Part shown: in pieces, positions 34,114 through 42,625 of the stretch | How the letters are laid out: each line of letters opens with the position of its first letter | Position numbering within the stretch: position 1 is the stretch's first letter | From: JAHEME01 sp034435035 | GTDB taxonomy: Bacteria; Chloroflexota; Anaerolineae; Aggregatilineales; UBA3940 | Direction of reading: 5' to 3' | Length of the DNA: 64,000 nt | Assembly: GCA_034435035.1 (NCBI GenBank) | Contig: DAOTXW010000009.1 | Location: forward strand, 109,801 to 173,800 | Made by a program: the position numbers and the translations under genes | Notes under the pieces: generated by a model | The model's input: the letters and a program-made list of their open reading frames with translations, nothing else | Databases searched by the model: none | What the model was told of the DNA's origin: nothing

Positions 34114-34806
34114 ATGACAAGCCAGGAACCACGCCCTGAACTGCCGGATAACCCGCATGCCTCCGGGATTGCGCGGCGACCTCCTGCGGACCCGACCGCC
34201 GCATCACCGCGGCCTATTCGCCAGCCAGACCCGACCCGCGCGCACCGCTCCATACCCGTGCAGGAGGTTGCTCCCGAGCCTGAGCCGTTGTCCGTCCCCT
34301 GGTGGAGCCTGGCACTGGTGATCCTGGTCGTGGCGGGTGTGACATGCGGCCTGTGGGGGCTGGTGTTCATGAACCGTGGGGATACTTCGATTGGCATCGG
34401 GCCGACACCTACCCCTATTTTCGTGATCATCACCGCCACGCCGACGCTGGGGCCCGCTGGCGGCGCCGATCAGGCGGCCAGTGCGGCGCCAGCCAGCACC
34501 AGCCCGGCGACTGCCCAGCCAGAGGCAGCTACTCCTGAGGCCACTGCTACCGCCGAGCCGGGCGCCCCGATATCCATTGGCAGCACCGTGATCGTTGCCG
34601 GCACAGAGGGCGCCGGCGTGGCCGTGCGCCAGGGGCCCGGGCTGACGTACACCTATTTTTTCGTGGGCAATGATGGAGATCTCTTCACGGTAACGGACGG
34701 CCCCCGTGAAAGTGATGGCTATACGTGGTGGGCCGTCGTGGATCCGAATGACCCGAATCGGGCGGGCTGGGTCGTGCAAAACTACCTGCAGATTGCGCAG
34801 CCCTGA
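34114..34806 (+). CDS. Single-pass membrane protein with SH3-like domain
   Basis: 230 residues. A Pro-rich cytoplasmic N-terminus (about 1-60) precedes one membrane helix (about 63-86), then a Thr/Pro/Ala linker (about 95-150) and an extracytoplasmic bacterial SH3-like domain (about 160-228: AGVAVRQGPGLTYTYFFVGNDG...WWAVVDPN...GWVVQNYL). Such domains bind cell-wall peptides. It lies 18 bp after the phosphatase gene and may be part of its operon. Confidence 0.85.
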   Translation: MTSQEPRPELPDNPHASGIARRPPADPTAASPRPIRQPDPTRAHRSIPVQEVAPEPEPLSVPWWSLALVILVVAGVTCGLWGLVFMNRGDTSIGIGPTPTPIFVIITATPTLGPAGGADQAASAAPASTSPATAQPEAATPEATATAEPGAPISIGSTVIVAGTEGAGVAVRQGPGLTYTYFFVGNDGDLFTVTDGPRESDGYTWWAVVDPNDPNRAGWVVQNYLQIAQP

Positions 34807-34831
34807 ACTCAGGCAAGGTGGCTGTTCGCAG

Positions 34832-36067
34832 TCAGGGCTGCCTGCCTACCTTGCGCAGCAGGCGGGCACGGCGGTGCTCCAGGCTGCGCAGGGCTTGAGT
34901 TCGCCGGAGGCCCGGACGCCATGTCTGAATCAGCGCAATTCCGGCTTCTGTCCAGGCCAGGGCATGCCCGGGATCACGCATTCGCCATTCATAATGCTTG
35001 GCAAGTTCTTCGTGCCCGACAACATCCATCCGCAGGTCTGCCAGCCACTCCCACAGCACAACAGCCTCTGAGGCCCGGCCGGTCTGCTTAAGCAACCCCG
35101 CCAGGCCAGCTACGATCTCGTAGCGTGTTTGCCCATCCGTATTGTCTTCCAGTGCGATCCGGTAAGCCGCCTCGGATTCAGCCAGCATACCGCGCCGATA
35201 ATACCAGCGGGCCAGGCTGAGTCGGTCATCGGGCATCACATCCGGGTGGGCAGGCTGCTCGAGTATCCGGGCCATCACCTGCGCCAGTGATACCATCGAT
35301 AGGATATCCTGCTCATTGTGATAGAGCACACGGTGCATATCGCTGGCGTCGCCCGTCTCCAGATAGCGCCGGTACAGGTACGGGATCAAGTGGCCGGGAA
35401 CATCTTCCCGCGTGCGACGCAGGCCGAGGATATCTGCCTCCAGCGAAGACAAGCGGCACGAAGGCAGCCGCCGTTTCCAGAGGCGGCGAGCCGGTGACAG
35501 AAGATCAAGGTGGGGCAGAGACAGAATCGGCGCCGGCAGGCGCGACAGAGTAAAACGGGAGGCCAGCAGAGGGATGTCAAACCCGCATCCATTGAATGTC
35601 ACCAGCGCGCGCGGGGGCGCCAGAAAACGATCCAGCACCGTCAGCATGGCCTTTTCTTCGGCAGGATCGCGGAGAAAAAACTGGTGGACCTGGAGGATAT
35701 CCTGATCGTCGAAGTATGCTGCGCCCACCAGGAAGGCAAAGACCCCCGCGCCTCCACTCAGCCCGGTGGTCTCCGTATCCAGAAAGAGAAACTGACGGGG
35801 ATCGAGGCGGCTCAGCCGGGGATCCTCCCCCAGACGCGCCAGGGTGGCAGCTTTCTGGGCGAGCCAACCGCCCAGCAGATGGGAACCATGAGAGGTATCT
35901 GGCAGATGCCGGGCGATCACCCGAAAGGAGGGGCCATGCCGGGTATCTTCGATCAGACCATTGGCGACCAGCACATCCAGCGGCCGGGGTTTATGGGGCG
36001 GCGCTGGCGTGAAGTCCCTGCCGGACGAAATACCCAGGCGACTCAGGCGTCTTCGCAACTCCTCCAT
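34832..36067 (-). CDS. YprB-like RNase H-fold exonuclease with TPR tail
   Basis: 411 residues from ATG 36067 (MEELRRRLSRLG), which fits relatives; an in-frame TTG at 36211 would add 48 weakly conserved residues. No clear ribosome binding site is seen. The ribonuclease H-like domain (about 85-260) shows FLFLDTETTGLSGGAGVFAFLVG, FNGCGFDIPLL and YHNEQDILSMV, giving the DEDD-type acidic residues. The C-terminal 130 residues look like tetratricopeptide repeats (LARWYYRRGMLAESEAAYRIAL). Predicted 3'-5' exonuclease; substrate unknown. Confidence 0.85.
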   Translation of the reverse strand: MEELRRRLSRLGISSGRDFTPAPPHKPRPLDVLVANGLIEDTRHGPSFRVIARHLPDTSHGSHLLGGWLAQKAATLARLGEDPRLSRLDPRQFLFLDTETTGLSGGAGVFAFLVGAAYFDDQDILQVHQFFLRDPAEEKAMLTVLDRFLAPPRALVTFNGCGFDIPLLASRFTLSRLPAPILSLPHLDLLSPARRLWKRRLPSCRLSSLEADILGLRRTREDVPGHLIPYLYRRYLETGDASDMHRVLYHNEQDILSMVSLAQVMARILEQPAHPDVMPDDRLSLARWYYRRGMLAESEAAYRIALEDNTDGQTRYEIVAGLAGLLKQTGRASEAVVLWEWLADLRMDVVGHEELAKHYEWRMRDPGHALAWTEAGIALIQTWRPGLRRTQALRSLEHRRARLLRKVGRQP

Positions 36068-36289
36068 CGCCGCGGAGCTGTGAGATCGACGCTTGGAAGG
36101 GGGTGGGAAATCATCGTCGCCGATCACGTGCGATCCCTGCGCCGTTGAATCCCAGAGGCCGAGCCCCGCGCTGAAGACCGAGTGAACAATGTCATAGGAT
36201 ATTTGTGCCAAATGTAACTATATCCTGCACTGTGCGTAGTCTATCATAACTTATACAGACGGCCTATCGCTGTCTCCTCCTTTGGCGAA

Positions 36290-36338
36290 AGCTCCCACCG
36301 GGACCCCACCTCATAACCGGTGGGAGCTGCGCTTTTTC
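36290..36338 (+). terminator. Stem-loop with T-tract upstream of a membrane protein gene
   Basis: AGCTCCCACCGG (36290-36301) pairs with CCGGTGGGAGCT (36317-36328), 12 bp with a 15-nt loop, followed by GCGCTTTTTCTT. It sits in the divergent gap and no plus-strand gene ends before it, so it may be an attenuator or end a small RNA. Confidence 0.6.
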
Positions 36339-36425
36339 TTCTGCCCATTGCATTTCATGCCGCAGCGCGTATAAGATTAGCCGGAAAGATATCCAGCTTG
36401 CGCTGCTGCTATCGATGGAGGAGAT

Positions 36426-36824
36426 ATGCCAAACATTGACCCATCTGTGATGTTGCCATTCGCCCCGCTCCATTGGACCAGCATCTTGCATTACATCCTG
36501 CTTCTGGGGACGCTATTCATTCTAGTTTCATCCCAGAGCGATGTATCCCTGATCTTCATCTTCATCCTGGGTCTGCTGGCGCTGGTGACCGGCGCTGACC
36601 TGTATGCGAATTTGCTTGGGATGCCTCGCTTCGTGATCTTTATGCTGCGCACGGCTATGTTTGGCCTTCCCATGCTGCTGGGAGGGCTATCGCCCTCCGA
36701 AAGCACGCGGGGCGTCGCAATTATCATCGGGCTGGTCGCCGGGTTACCACTCTTTGCCGTCATCTTCCTGACCTGCATGATCCCGTTTCTGGCTGATCCG
36801 CGGCTGGTGTACTGGTGCCGCTGA
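36426..36824 (+). CDS. Small membrane protein, unknown function
   Basis: 132 residues. GGAGGAGAT lies just before the ATG. Four hydrophobic segments (about 20-36, 40-58, 68-86, 95-125) make it an integral membrane protein. No family recognised. It is preceded by a stem-loop/T-tract and followed by a perfect 28-bp palindrome, so it appears as an isolated one-gene unit. Confidence 0.75.
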   Translation: MPNIDPSVMLPFAPLHWTSILHYILLLGTLFILVSSQSDVSLIFIFILGLLALVTGADLYANLLGMPRFVIFMLRTAMFGLPMLLGGLSPSESTRGVAIIIGLVAGLPLFAVIFLTCMIPFLADPRLVYWCR

Positions 36825-36848
36825 GCCGGGCCCCGCGCTGGAATCAAC

Positions 36849-36876
36849 GGAGCGCAGTCCCCGGGGACTGCGCTCC
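36849..36876. terminator. Perfect 28-bp palindrome between convergent genes
   Basis: GGAGCGCAGTCCCC directly abuts its reverse complement GGGGACTGCGCTCC. It lies between the membrane protein gene and glyA, which end towards each other; probably a bidirectional terminator or transcript-end hairpin, although no T-tract follows. Confidence 0.55.
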
Positions 36877-36894
36877 GCCGCGGTAGTTCGGAGG

Positions 36895-38172
36895 CTAGTA
36901 CCACAATGGGAAATGGGCGCACATTTCCATCACTTCGCCCCGCACCCGCTGGAGGGTCTTTTCCTCATCCAGGTGCTCGATCACATCTGCCAACCAGTGG
37001 GCGATCTGGCGCATCTCTGCTTCCTTGAAACCGCGCGTTGTCACAGCCGGGCTGCCCAGGCGGATGCCGGAGGGATCAAACGCCGAACGCGGGTCGCCCG
37101 GCACCATGTTAGCATTGAGCGTGATCCCGGCCCGATCCAGCGCCTGCTGTGCCGCCTTGCCCGGCACCCCTTTGTTGGTGAGATCCACCAACAGCAGATG
37201 GTTGTCAGTGCCGCCGGTCACCACGGTGAACCCGCGCTGCATGAGCGTCTCAGCCAGGGCCTGCGCGTTGAGGATAACCTGCCGGCAGTACTCGGCATAC
37301 GCCGGCTTGTGAGCTTCGTGAAGGGCAACGGCAATGGCGGCGGTGACGTGGTCATGCGGGCCACCCTGGAGGCCGGGAAACACTGCACGATCGATGACTT
37401 TGGCGTGGCGCTCCTTGCACAGGATCATTGCCCCCCGTGGTCCACGCAGCATCTTGTGGGTTGTCATCGTCACCGCGTCGGCATACGGTACGGGATCAGG
37501 ATGCAGGCCGGTCGCAACCAGCCCGGAGATATGAGCGATATCAGCCGCAAATCGAGCGCCGACATCCTCAGCGATCTGGGCGAATCGGCTGAAATCAAAC
37601 TGGCGCGGGTAAGCTGTAGCGCCCGCCCAGATCAGCTTCGGTCGGTGCTCGCGTGCCAGCTGCGCGACTACGTCGTAGTCAATCAGCCCGGTCTTCGGAT
37701 CAACAGGATACTGCACGGACTTGAAAAAGTGCGCCGAGAAGTTCACCTTCCACCCATGGGTGAGGTGGCCTCCATCAGGCAGGGCCAGGCCCATCACCGT
37801 GTCACCCGGCCTCAGCAGGGCGTAGTAGACGGCGAGATTCGCCGGCGAGCCTGAATAAGGCTGCACATTGGCATGATCGGCGCCGAACAGGCTTCTGGCG
37901 CGCTCAATCGCCAGGGCCTCGACGGTATCAACATTCTCATTGCCGCCGTAGTAGCGTTTGTAAATATATCCTTCGGAATACTTATTGGTGAAGACGGAGC
38001 CGATTGCTGCCAGCACTGCGGCGCTGACGTAGTTCTCGCTGGGTATCAGCTCAATGCCGGTCCGCTGCCTCTCTGTCTCCGCGGCAAGCGCCGAATAGAC
38101 TTCCGGATCAACTTCCTGCAGAGATTCCAGCGGGCGGGTAAGCGGGTCAACTGCTGGCTTGCTATGAGCCAT
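36895..38172 (-). CDS. glyA: Serine hydroxymethyltransferase
   Basis: 425 residues, normal. ATG 38172 follows GGGGAGAAG. It shows ELIPSENYVS, NKYSEGY, YYGGNENVD, VQPYSGSPANLAVYYALL, DIAHISGLVA, and the PLP lysine in TMTTHKMLRGPRGAMI. The enzyme interconverts serine and glycine and charges tetrahydrofolate with a one-carbon unit. The Thr/Ala in the usual GAQANLAV is Ser/Pro (SGSPANLAV), a known variation. It has a promoter with a palindrome in the spacer (38225-38254). Confidence 0.96.
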   Translation of the reverse strand: MAHSKPAVDPLTRPLESLQEVDPEVYSALAAETERQRTGIELIPSENYVSAAVLAAIGSVFTNKYSEGYIYKRYYGGNENVDTVEALAIERARSLFGADHANVQPYSGSPANLAVYYALLRPGDTVMGLALPDGGHLTHGWKVNFSAHFFKSVQYPVDPKTGLIDYDVVAQLAREHRPKLIWAGATAYPRQFDFSRFAQIAEDVGARFAADIAHISGLVATGLHPDPVPYADAVTMTTHKMLRGPRGAMILCKERHAKVIDRAVFPGLQGGPHDHVTAAIAVALHEAHKPAYAEYCRQVILNAQALAETLMQRGFTVVTGGTDNHLLLVDLTNKGVPGKAAQQALDRAGITLNANMVPGDPRSAFDPSGIRLGSPAVTTRGFKEAEMRQIAHWLADVIEHLDEEKTLQRVRGEVMEMCAHFPLWY

Positions 38173-38224
38173 TTTACGCTTCTCCCCAGAACAGTGTGCA
38201 CATCATCGCGCAACCTGGCGCTTG

Positions 38225-38254
38225 ATTGTAGCCAGTAAAAACTGGCGCGGTCAA
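38225..38254 (-). promoter_or_regulatory. glyA promoter with palindromic operator candidate
   Basis: On the minus strand TTGACC (38254-38249) and TACAAT (38230-38225) are 18 bp apart. GCCAGT-AAAA-ACTGGC (38231-38246) is a perfect 6-4-6 inverted repeat that abuts the -10 and fills most of the spacer, a good place for a repressor. Confidence 0.6.
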
Positions 38255-38387
38255 CCTTGCTTGATCGGGAGGCGAGTCCAAAATCATGGATTAACGAACT
38301 GAACGAGATAAGCCGGGTAAGTTGGAAAAGGCGAGCTTATAGAGTCGGCGCTGGTTCCAGCAGCAGACAAATGTGAAGCCTCCACGG

Positions 38388-40373
38388 TCAGGGCCAGATG
38401 AACTGCTCAAGCAGGGCGCTGTCCAGTGCCGAATCGGCCAGCCTGTGCCGCTCGCTGCTAGCGGGATTGTAAAGACCAACAACCAGATCATACTGACCGG
38501 CAGGCAGCCCCTGGAGCGGGATCACCAATTGCTGCACAAACACGTCCCCCGGATAAAGCGTATAGGGATCCACGCCGAGGCCGTCAGCGCCAGCCGCGCG
38601 CTGCCCCTGCGAGTCGATCAGCTGGACAAAGATGGCCAGCCGCGGTCGATCGTCCTCGCCGGGGGCAGGCGGCTTGCTCAACAGCGGGAATGGCGGCAGC
38701 TCAAGCATCCCATCCACTCGCCAGGTCAGTACAACGGCTAGCTCGCCCGAGCCGACTGCTGTCCGGTAGCTAACCAGGGTCAGGTTGTTTTCGAAGCGCG
38801 CCAGCGTCCCCGACTTCTGCTCGGCATCAGGCTCCTCGATCTGCCGCACAGTGTAAGGACCGTCGGCGCGAATGGGCAGCCCGAGCTGACTGGCACCCCA
38901 GCCGGTTGCCAGATACTCGGGTAGAATGGCAGTTCCACCACCGGCAATGCGAAGATAGGCGCTGCGCGGATCGAAGGCGCGCACCCGCCAGCTGCCGCCG
39001 GGCAGGTCAAGAGCAAGCGCCTGCTGATCCCAGCGCTCCACCAGATAGCTGCCGATCGCCAGATCAGCGCCGCGGGGATTCTGCTGCAGCCAGCGGGCCG
39101 CATCGTGCAGGTCCGAATGATGCAGCACCCGATTCAGGGGATCGTGCGGCCATACCAGCCAGTAATCCCTGATCCCGCGAATCGTTTCAGTACCCAGCAG
39201 CAGCAGCCCGCCAGTTAGCACGGTGCTGTAGGCCTGCCGGACATTCCCCGTCCGGCTGCACAACCAGCGACCGGCCTGCGAAAGCGCCAGCGCCGGCAGG
39301 ATCATCGCCGGCGGTTGAGCCAGGATTGTATGCCCCAGGCTGGCCGCCGGGACGCTGAGGATGCCGGGCGAGACCCCGGCGATCAGCCACAGTAGAATCA
39401 GAGCGCTGAAAGGCTCCGGCCTGCTGCTCAGCGACTGCCTGGCAGCCAGCAGCACGCCCGCCCAGAATAACACCCCTCCCACAATGCCGAACACCGGGCG
39501 GTGCGGGATGTTGTACAGCCATTCTTCATCGCCGTCATGGGTGAACATCCCGAGCGTGGTCAGCATGTAGCGGCCCAGCGTCGAGTAATCGCCGGCTGCC
39601 GCCTCGCGGATTGGAACCGCCACTTCGGCGACACGGGTCTCGGCCTGCGGCTGCTGGCGAAGCGTGATCGCGAGCGGCAGGCCGAGCGCCACGGCAATCA
39701 TCAGCGCCAGCGCAAGGCCTTTCCAGGCCAGGCGCCACAGGCTCGATCGCCAGACGGCCAGGTAAATGGCCCAGCCCAGTATCACCAGCGGCAGCCCGCG
39801 CGAGGCGAAATAGGTATAGAAGCCAATCCCCATGCAGACGCCGGCCAGCGCGAAATCGCCATAGGCGCGGCTGCCCTGTTCAGTGCGCTGGACGGCCCGT
39901 ACCACGGCAATCAGGCATAGCAGCGTGGTGACGGTTACGCTGATATGCCGCTGCCCCGTACGCGAATACATCAGCGACCAGAAGCTGACTGCCAGCAGCG
40001 CGGCTGCGACTGCAGCGGCAGGCCAGCCAGCCAAGCGGCGAGTCAGCAGATAGGTCAGCAGAACCGCCAGGGTGCCCGAAAGGATGGATGCGCCACGGAT
40101 GCCCCAGACATTCCTGCCCAGGATGAGCAGGCTGGCGGCTTGCGCGTATTCGTATAGCCCCTCATGGCCGGAGGCATCCGGGTAATAGATCCGGAAGTCA
40201 CCCTCCAGCACATGGCCGGTCACCACCAGCGCGCTCGACAGCTCGTCATCGCGCCAGCCCCGGGGAGCGTACCACGGCGCCGCCACGCGCAGCAGCAGCG
40301 CCAGCCCCACCAGGATGCCTGCCAGTGTAAGCTCCGCCCGGCGGCTGAGTGGGGGAGGCCAGCCAGCAGTCAC
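38388..40373 (-). CDS. GT-C membrane glycosyltransferase (GT39/ArnT-like), second gene of pair
   Basis: 661 residues. GTG 40373 overlaps the upstream gene stop (GTGA). About ten to twelve membrane helices cover residues 10-400, with the acidic pair of GT-C enzymes in the first loop (PRGWRDDELSS). The C-terminal 260 residues are soluble, extracytoplasmic and beta-rich (ALVLTWRVDG..., VFVQLIDSQGQ). Such enzymes move a sugar from a polyprenyl-phosphate carrier onto protein or lipid. The acceptor is unknown. It is encoded in tandem with a similar enzyme. Confidence 0.85.
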   Translation of the reverse strand: MTAGWPPPLSRRAELTLAGILVGLALLLRVAAPWYAPRGWRDDELSSALVVTGHVLEGDFRIYYPDASGHEGLYEYAQAASLLILGRNVWGIRGASILSGTLAVLLTYLLTRRLAGWPAAAVAAALLAVSFWSLMYSRTGQRHISVTVTTLLCLIAVVRAVQRTEQGSRAYGDFALAGVCMGIGFYTYFASRGLPLVILGWAIYLAVWRSSLWRLAWKGLALALMIAVALGLPLAITLRQQPQAETRVAEVAVPIREAAAGDYSTLGRYMLTTLGMFTHDGDEEWLYNIPHRPVFGIVGGVLFWAGVLLAARQSLSSRPEPFSALILLWLIAGVSPGILSVPAASLGHTILAQPPAMILPALALSQAGRWLCSRTGNVRQAYSTVLTGGLLLLGTETIRGIRDYWLVWPHDPLNRVLHHSDLHDAARWLQQNPRGADLAIGSYLVERWDQQALALDLPGGSWRVRAFDPRSAYLRIAGGGTAILPEYLATGWGASQLGLPIRADGPYTVRQIEEPDAEQKSGTLARFENNLTLVSYRTAVGSGELAVVLTWRVDGMLELPPFPLLSKPPAPGEDDRPRLAIFVQLIDSQGQRAAGADGLGVDPYTLYPGDVFVQQLVIPLQGLPAGQYDLVVGLYNPASSERHRLADSALDSALLEQFIWP

Positions 40374-42439
40374 GGCGCAGCTATCTCCAGTGTGCCGATC
40401 ACCAGGCTGTCTCCACGCGCTTCGCCCTGAGCGTCTGTAAGCTGGAGCCGCGTGACAGCCGGGAGCATGTAGGCGCCGATCGCAACGGTCAGTGAGCGAT
40501 CGGCAAGGTCGGCCGGCAGCGTCAGTCGATGCATCTGAATGAATCGATCGCCGGGGTGCCAGCTGGTTGCCGGGTAACTCAGCAGGTCCTGCTGGGCGAC
40601 TACCCGGGGAGAGGGGTCCAGTACATGCGTGAACAGCACGATCTCAGCATCCACACGGTTGATTACCTGCCAGAGTGTCAGCACCGTGATGGCGTCGCCC
40701 GGCTTCAGCGACTCCACCGGGATGATCTGATAGCCCAGCAGCTGCAAAGCCTGACCGGCAGCCACCGGCTCCACCGAATTGGCCAGCGTCAGCGGGCCGC
40801 TGCTTCCGGACAGCACCTGGACACGCGGGTTGAAGTCATCGGGGCGAAGCTGAATACGATCTACTTTCTCCGCCTGCAGCCAGGCGTCGAGGGCCGGGTC
40901 GAGCGGCGCCACGGTTGAAAAGAACCATGTGCCCGTCTCGTTGGCCGGGACAACCAGCGCCGAGCGCCCATCAAACCACCGGAGGCGCAGATCGGTGCGC
41001 CTCAAGACCATCCGGGCGATAGCCGGATCGTGAAATCGCCCGGGGGTGATGGTGCTGATAGCCACATCGGGCCCGATGCCCGGATGGGCATCAAGATAAT
41101 GCAGCGTTTCAACCATCGTAGTGTGATAGGCCACCCGCACATCGCGGGCATTGTTCCACCGGTCGAAATAGTCATGGACCGTCAATGCCGCCACCACAAC
41201 CATCAGGACCCCGTAGGCGACCCAGAATGCCGTTGCCCCCCGCTCCCCTACCTGACGCTGTGCCCAGCCAGCCAGCCAGACGACCGCCAGAGCCGGGAAG
41301 TAGTACAGGGCTGGCTGCATACCGATCACCCGGGTGTTGCTGGCCCCTACGCCGGTCAGCAGAGCGGGGATCAGCCCGACCAGAAGCGTGAGCAACATGA
41401 ACATGTTGGCACTGGACACCCGGAATGCATCGTCGAACGTGCGCAGACCGCGGCGGACCGGCCGGTAAGGGTAGAAGATGCTCATCACCGCCACGCTGAT
41501 GCCGAGGTAGAACAGCAGGCTGTTGAAGGGGCCCAGCAGCGGCTCGCCCGGGATGTTGTAGAGCCAGAGATCATCACCGCGCACGGTGATCATGCCGAGA
41601 CCTGCCCGGATGTTGGTCAGCAGTGGAACTGCATTACCAGACAGCAGCGTCGTGAGGGGCCCGGAAAGCTGGGTGAGGCGCACTTCGGCAGCGGGATGTC
41701 GGATCAGGTAATGGATCAGTGGAGCAGCGATCAGGGCGCCAATCGCGAGCATGGCTATCAGTCCACGCCAGGCCCTGCGAATGACTCCTGGCTGGGTAAG
41801 CGAAAGGAAGATAAAGAACAGCGGGAATACCAGCCACATCAGGCGGGCAGCCAGGTACGTATAGAACGACAGCCCGAGGAAAATGCCGGCTAATACAAAC
41901 CAGACTGGCTGGTCAATGGCTGCCCGGAGCCGCGAGGCTCCCCCTGCCGGTTCTGCCTCCTCATCGATCGTGATGCCGCGCCGCATGGCAAGAGCAGCCG
42001 CCATATACAGCACCGGCAGAGTGATCGAGCGCAGCGCTTGCCGGCTGGTGGAAACTCCCCAGAAGCTGACGGCCAGCCCTGCCATAGTGGCCAGCGCCAG
42101 CCACCGGTTCTGTGTCGCCAGACGCACCCACGCGTAGGTGAGAACCAGCAGCCACAGGCCAAAAAAGGCGGCTGTCAGGCGGCCAGCCATGAAGCCGGGC
42201 CCGGTGATCCTCATCACAGCCGCAGTCACGTAATCATAGAGCGGCTCGCGGCCATATCCCACGGTGAAGTAGATCGGGGTGCGGCCCTCAAGCACCCCGG
42301 CAGCGTCTACCCCATGATCCGCCTCATCGTGGGTCAACCCGGGAGGCGCCTGATCCAGTTGCGCCAGACGCAGCGCTGCGCCGACGGTCAGGACGAGGAC
42401 AAACAGCGCGACTTCGAGACGACGGGAGCGATCGGCCAT
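40370..42439 (-). CDS. GT-C membrane glycosyltransferase (GT39/ArnT-like), first gene of pair
   Basis: 689 residues from ATG 42439. Multiple helices (about 8-30 and repeatedly to 430), first loop with LTHDEADHGVDAAGVLEG, giving the Asp-Glu GT-C motif. The C-terminal 230 residues form a soluble region similar to that of the next enzyme (ITVLTLWQVINRVDAEIVLFTHVLD). The two proteins are clearly paralogous in layout. Both probably use polyprenyl-phosphate sugars on the outer side of the membrane. Confidence 0.85.
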   Translation of the reverse strand: MADRSRRLEVALFVLVLTVGAALRLAQLDQAPPGLTHDEADHGVDAAGVLEGRTPIYFTVGYGREPLYDYVTAAVMRITGPGFMAGRLTAAFFGLWLLVLTYAWVRLATQNRWLALATMAGLAVSFWGVSTSRQALRSITLPVLYMAAALAMRRGITIDEEAEPAGGASRLRAAIDQPVWFVLAGIFLGLSFYTYLAARLMWLVFPLFFIFLSLTQPGVIRRAWRGLIAMLAIGALIAAPLIHYLIRHPAAEVRLTQLSGPLTTLLSGNAVPLLTNIRAGLGMITVRGDDLWLYNIPGEPLLGPFNSLLFYLGISVAVMSIFYPYRPVRRGLRTFDDAFRVSSANMFMLLTLLVGLIPALLTGVGASNTRVIGMQPALYYFPALAVVWLAGWAQRQVGERGATAFWVAYGVLMVVVAALTVHDYFDRWNNARDVRVAYHTTMVETLHYLDAHPGIGPDVAISTITPGRFHDPAIARMVLRRTDLRLRWFDGRSALVVPANETGTWFFSTVAPLDPALDAWLQAEKVDRIQLRPDDFNPRVQVLSGSSGPLTLANSVEPVAAGQALQLLGYQIIPVESLKPGDAITVLTLWQVINRVDAEIVLFTHVLDPSPRVVAQQDLLSYPATSWHPGDRFIQMHRLTLPADLADRSLTVAIGAYMLPAVTRLQLTDAQGEARGDSLVIGTLEIAAP

Positions 42440-42582
42440 GGGTATGCGAATCGGGAGAGAGTATTAGACCGTCATGGTACCCCAGGTGTTTACAGCCTGC
42501 CAGCCCGGTAATTTTTGCCTGCACTGACTTCAGGGACGGGCTTTCTCACGATTTTCCAGTAGCCAATTCAAATTGTCACAGT

Positions 42583-42588
42583 TATAAT
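42583..42588 (+). promoter_or_regulatory. -10 element of the S1-domain gene
   Basis: TATAAT 38 bp before the ATG at 42626; no strong -35 is found. Confidence 0.5.
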
Positions 42589-42625
42589 AGCGACCACCCC
42601 GCGAGGTGAAGAGGAGTCCGTTCGC

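Noticed and set aside
36913..37854. 313-codon plus-strand frame over glyA
   Set aside because: Antisense to a well-conserved SHMT gene; no initiation signals.
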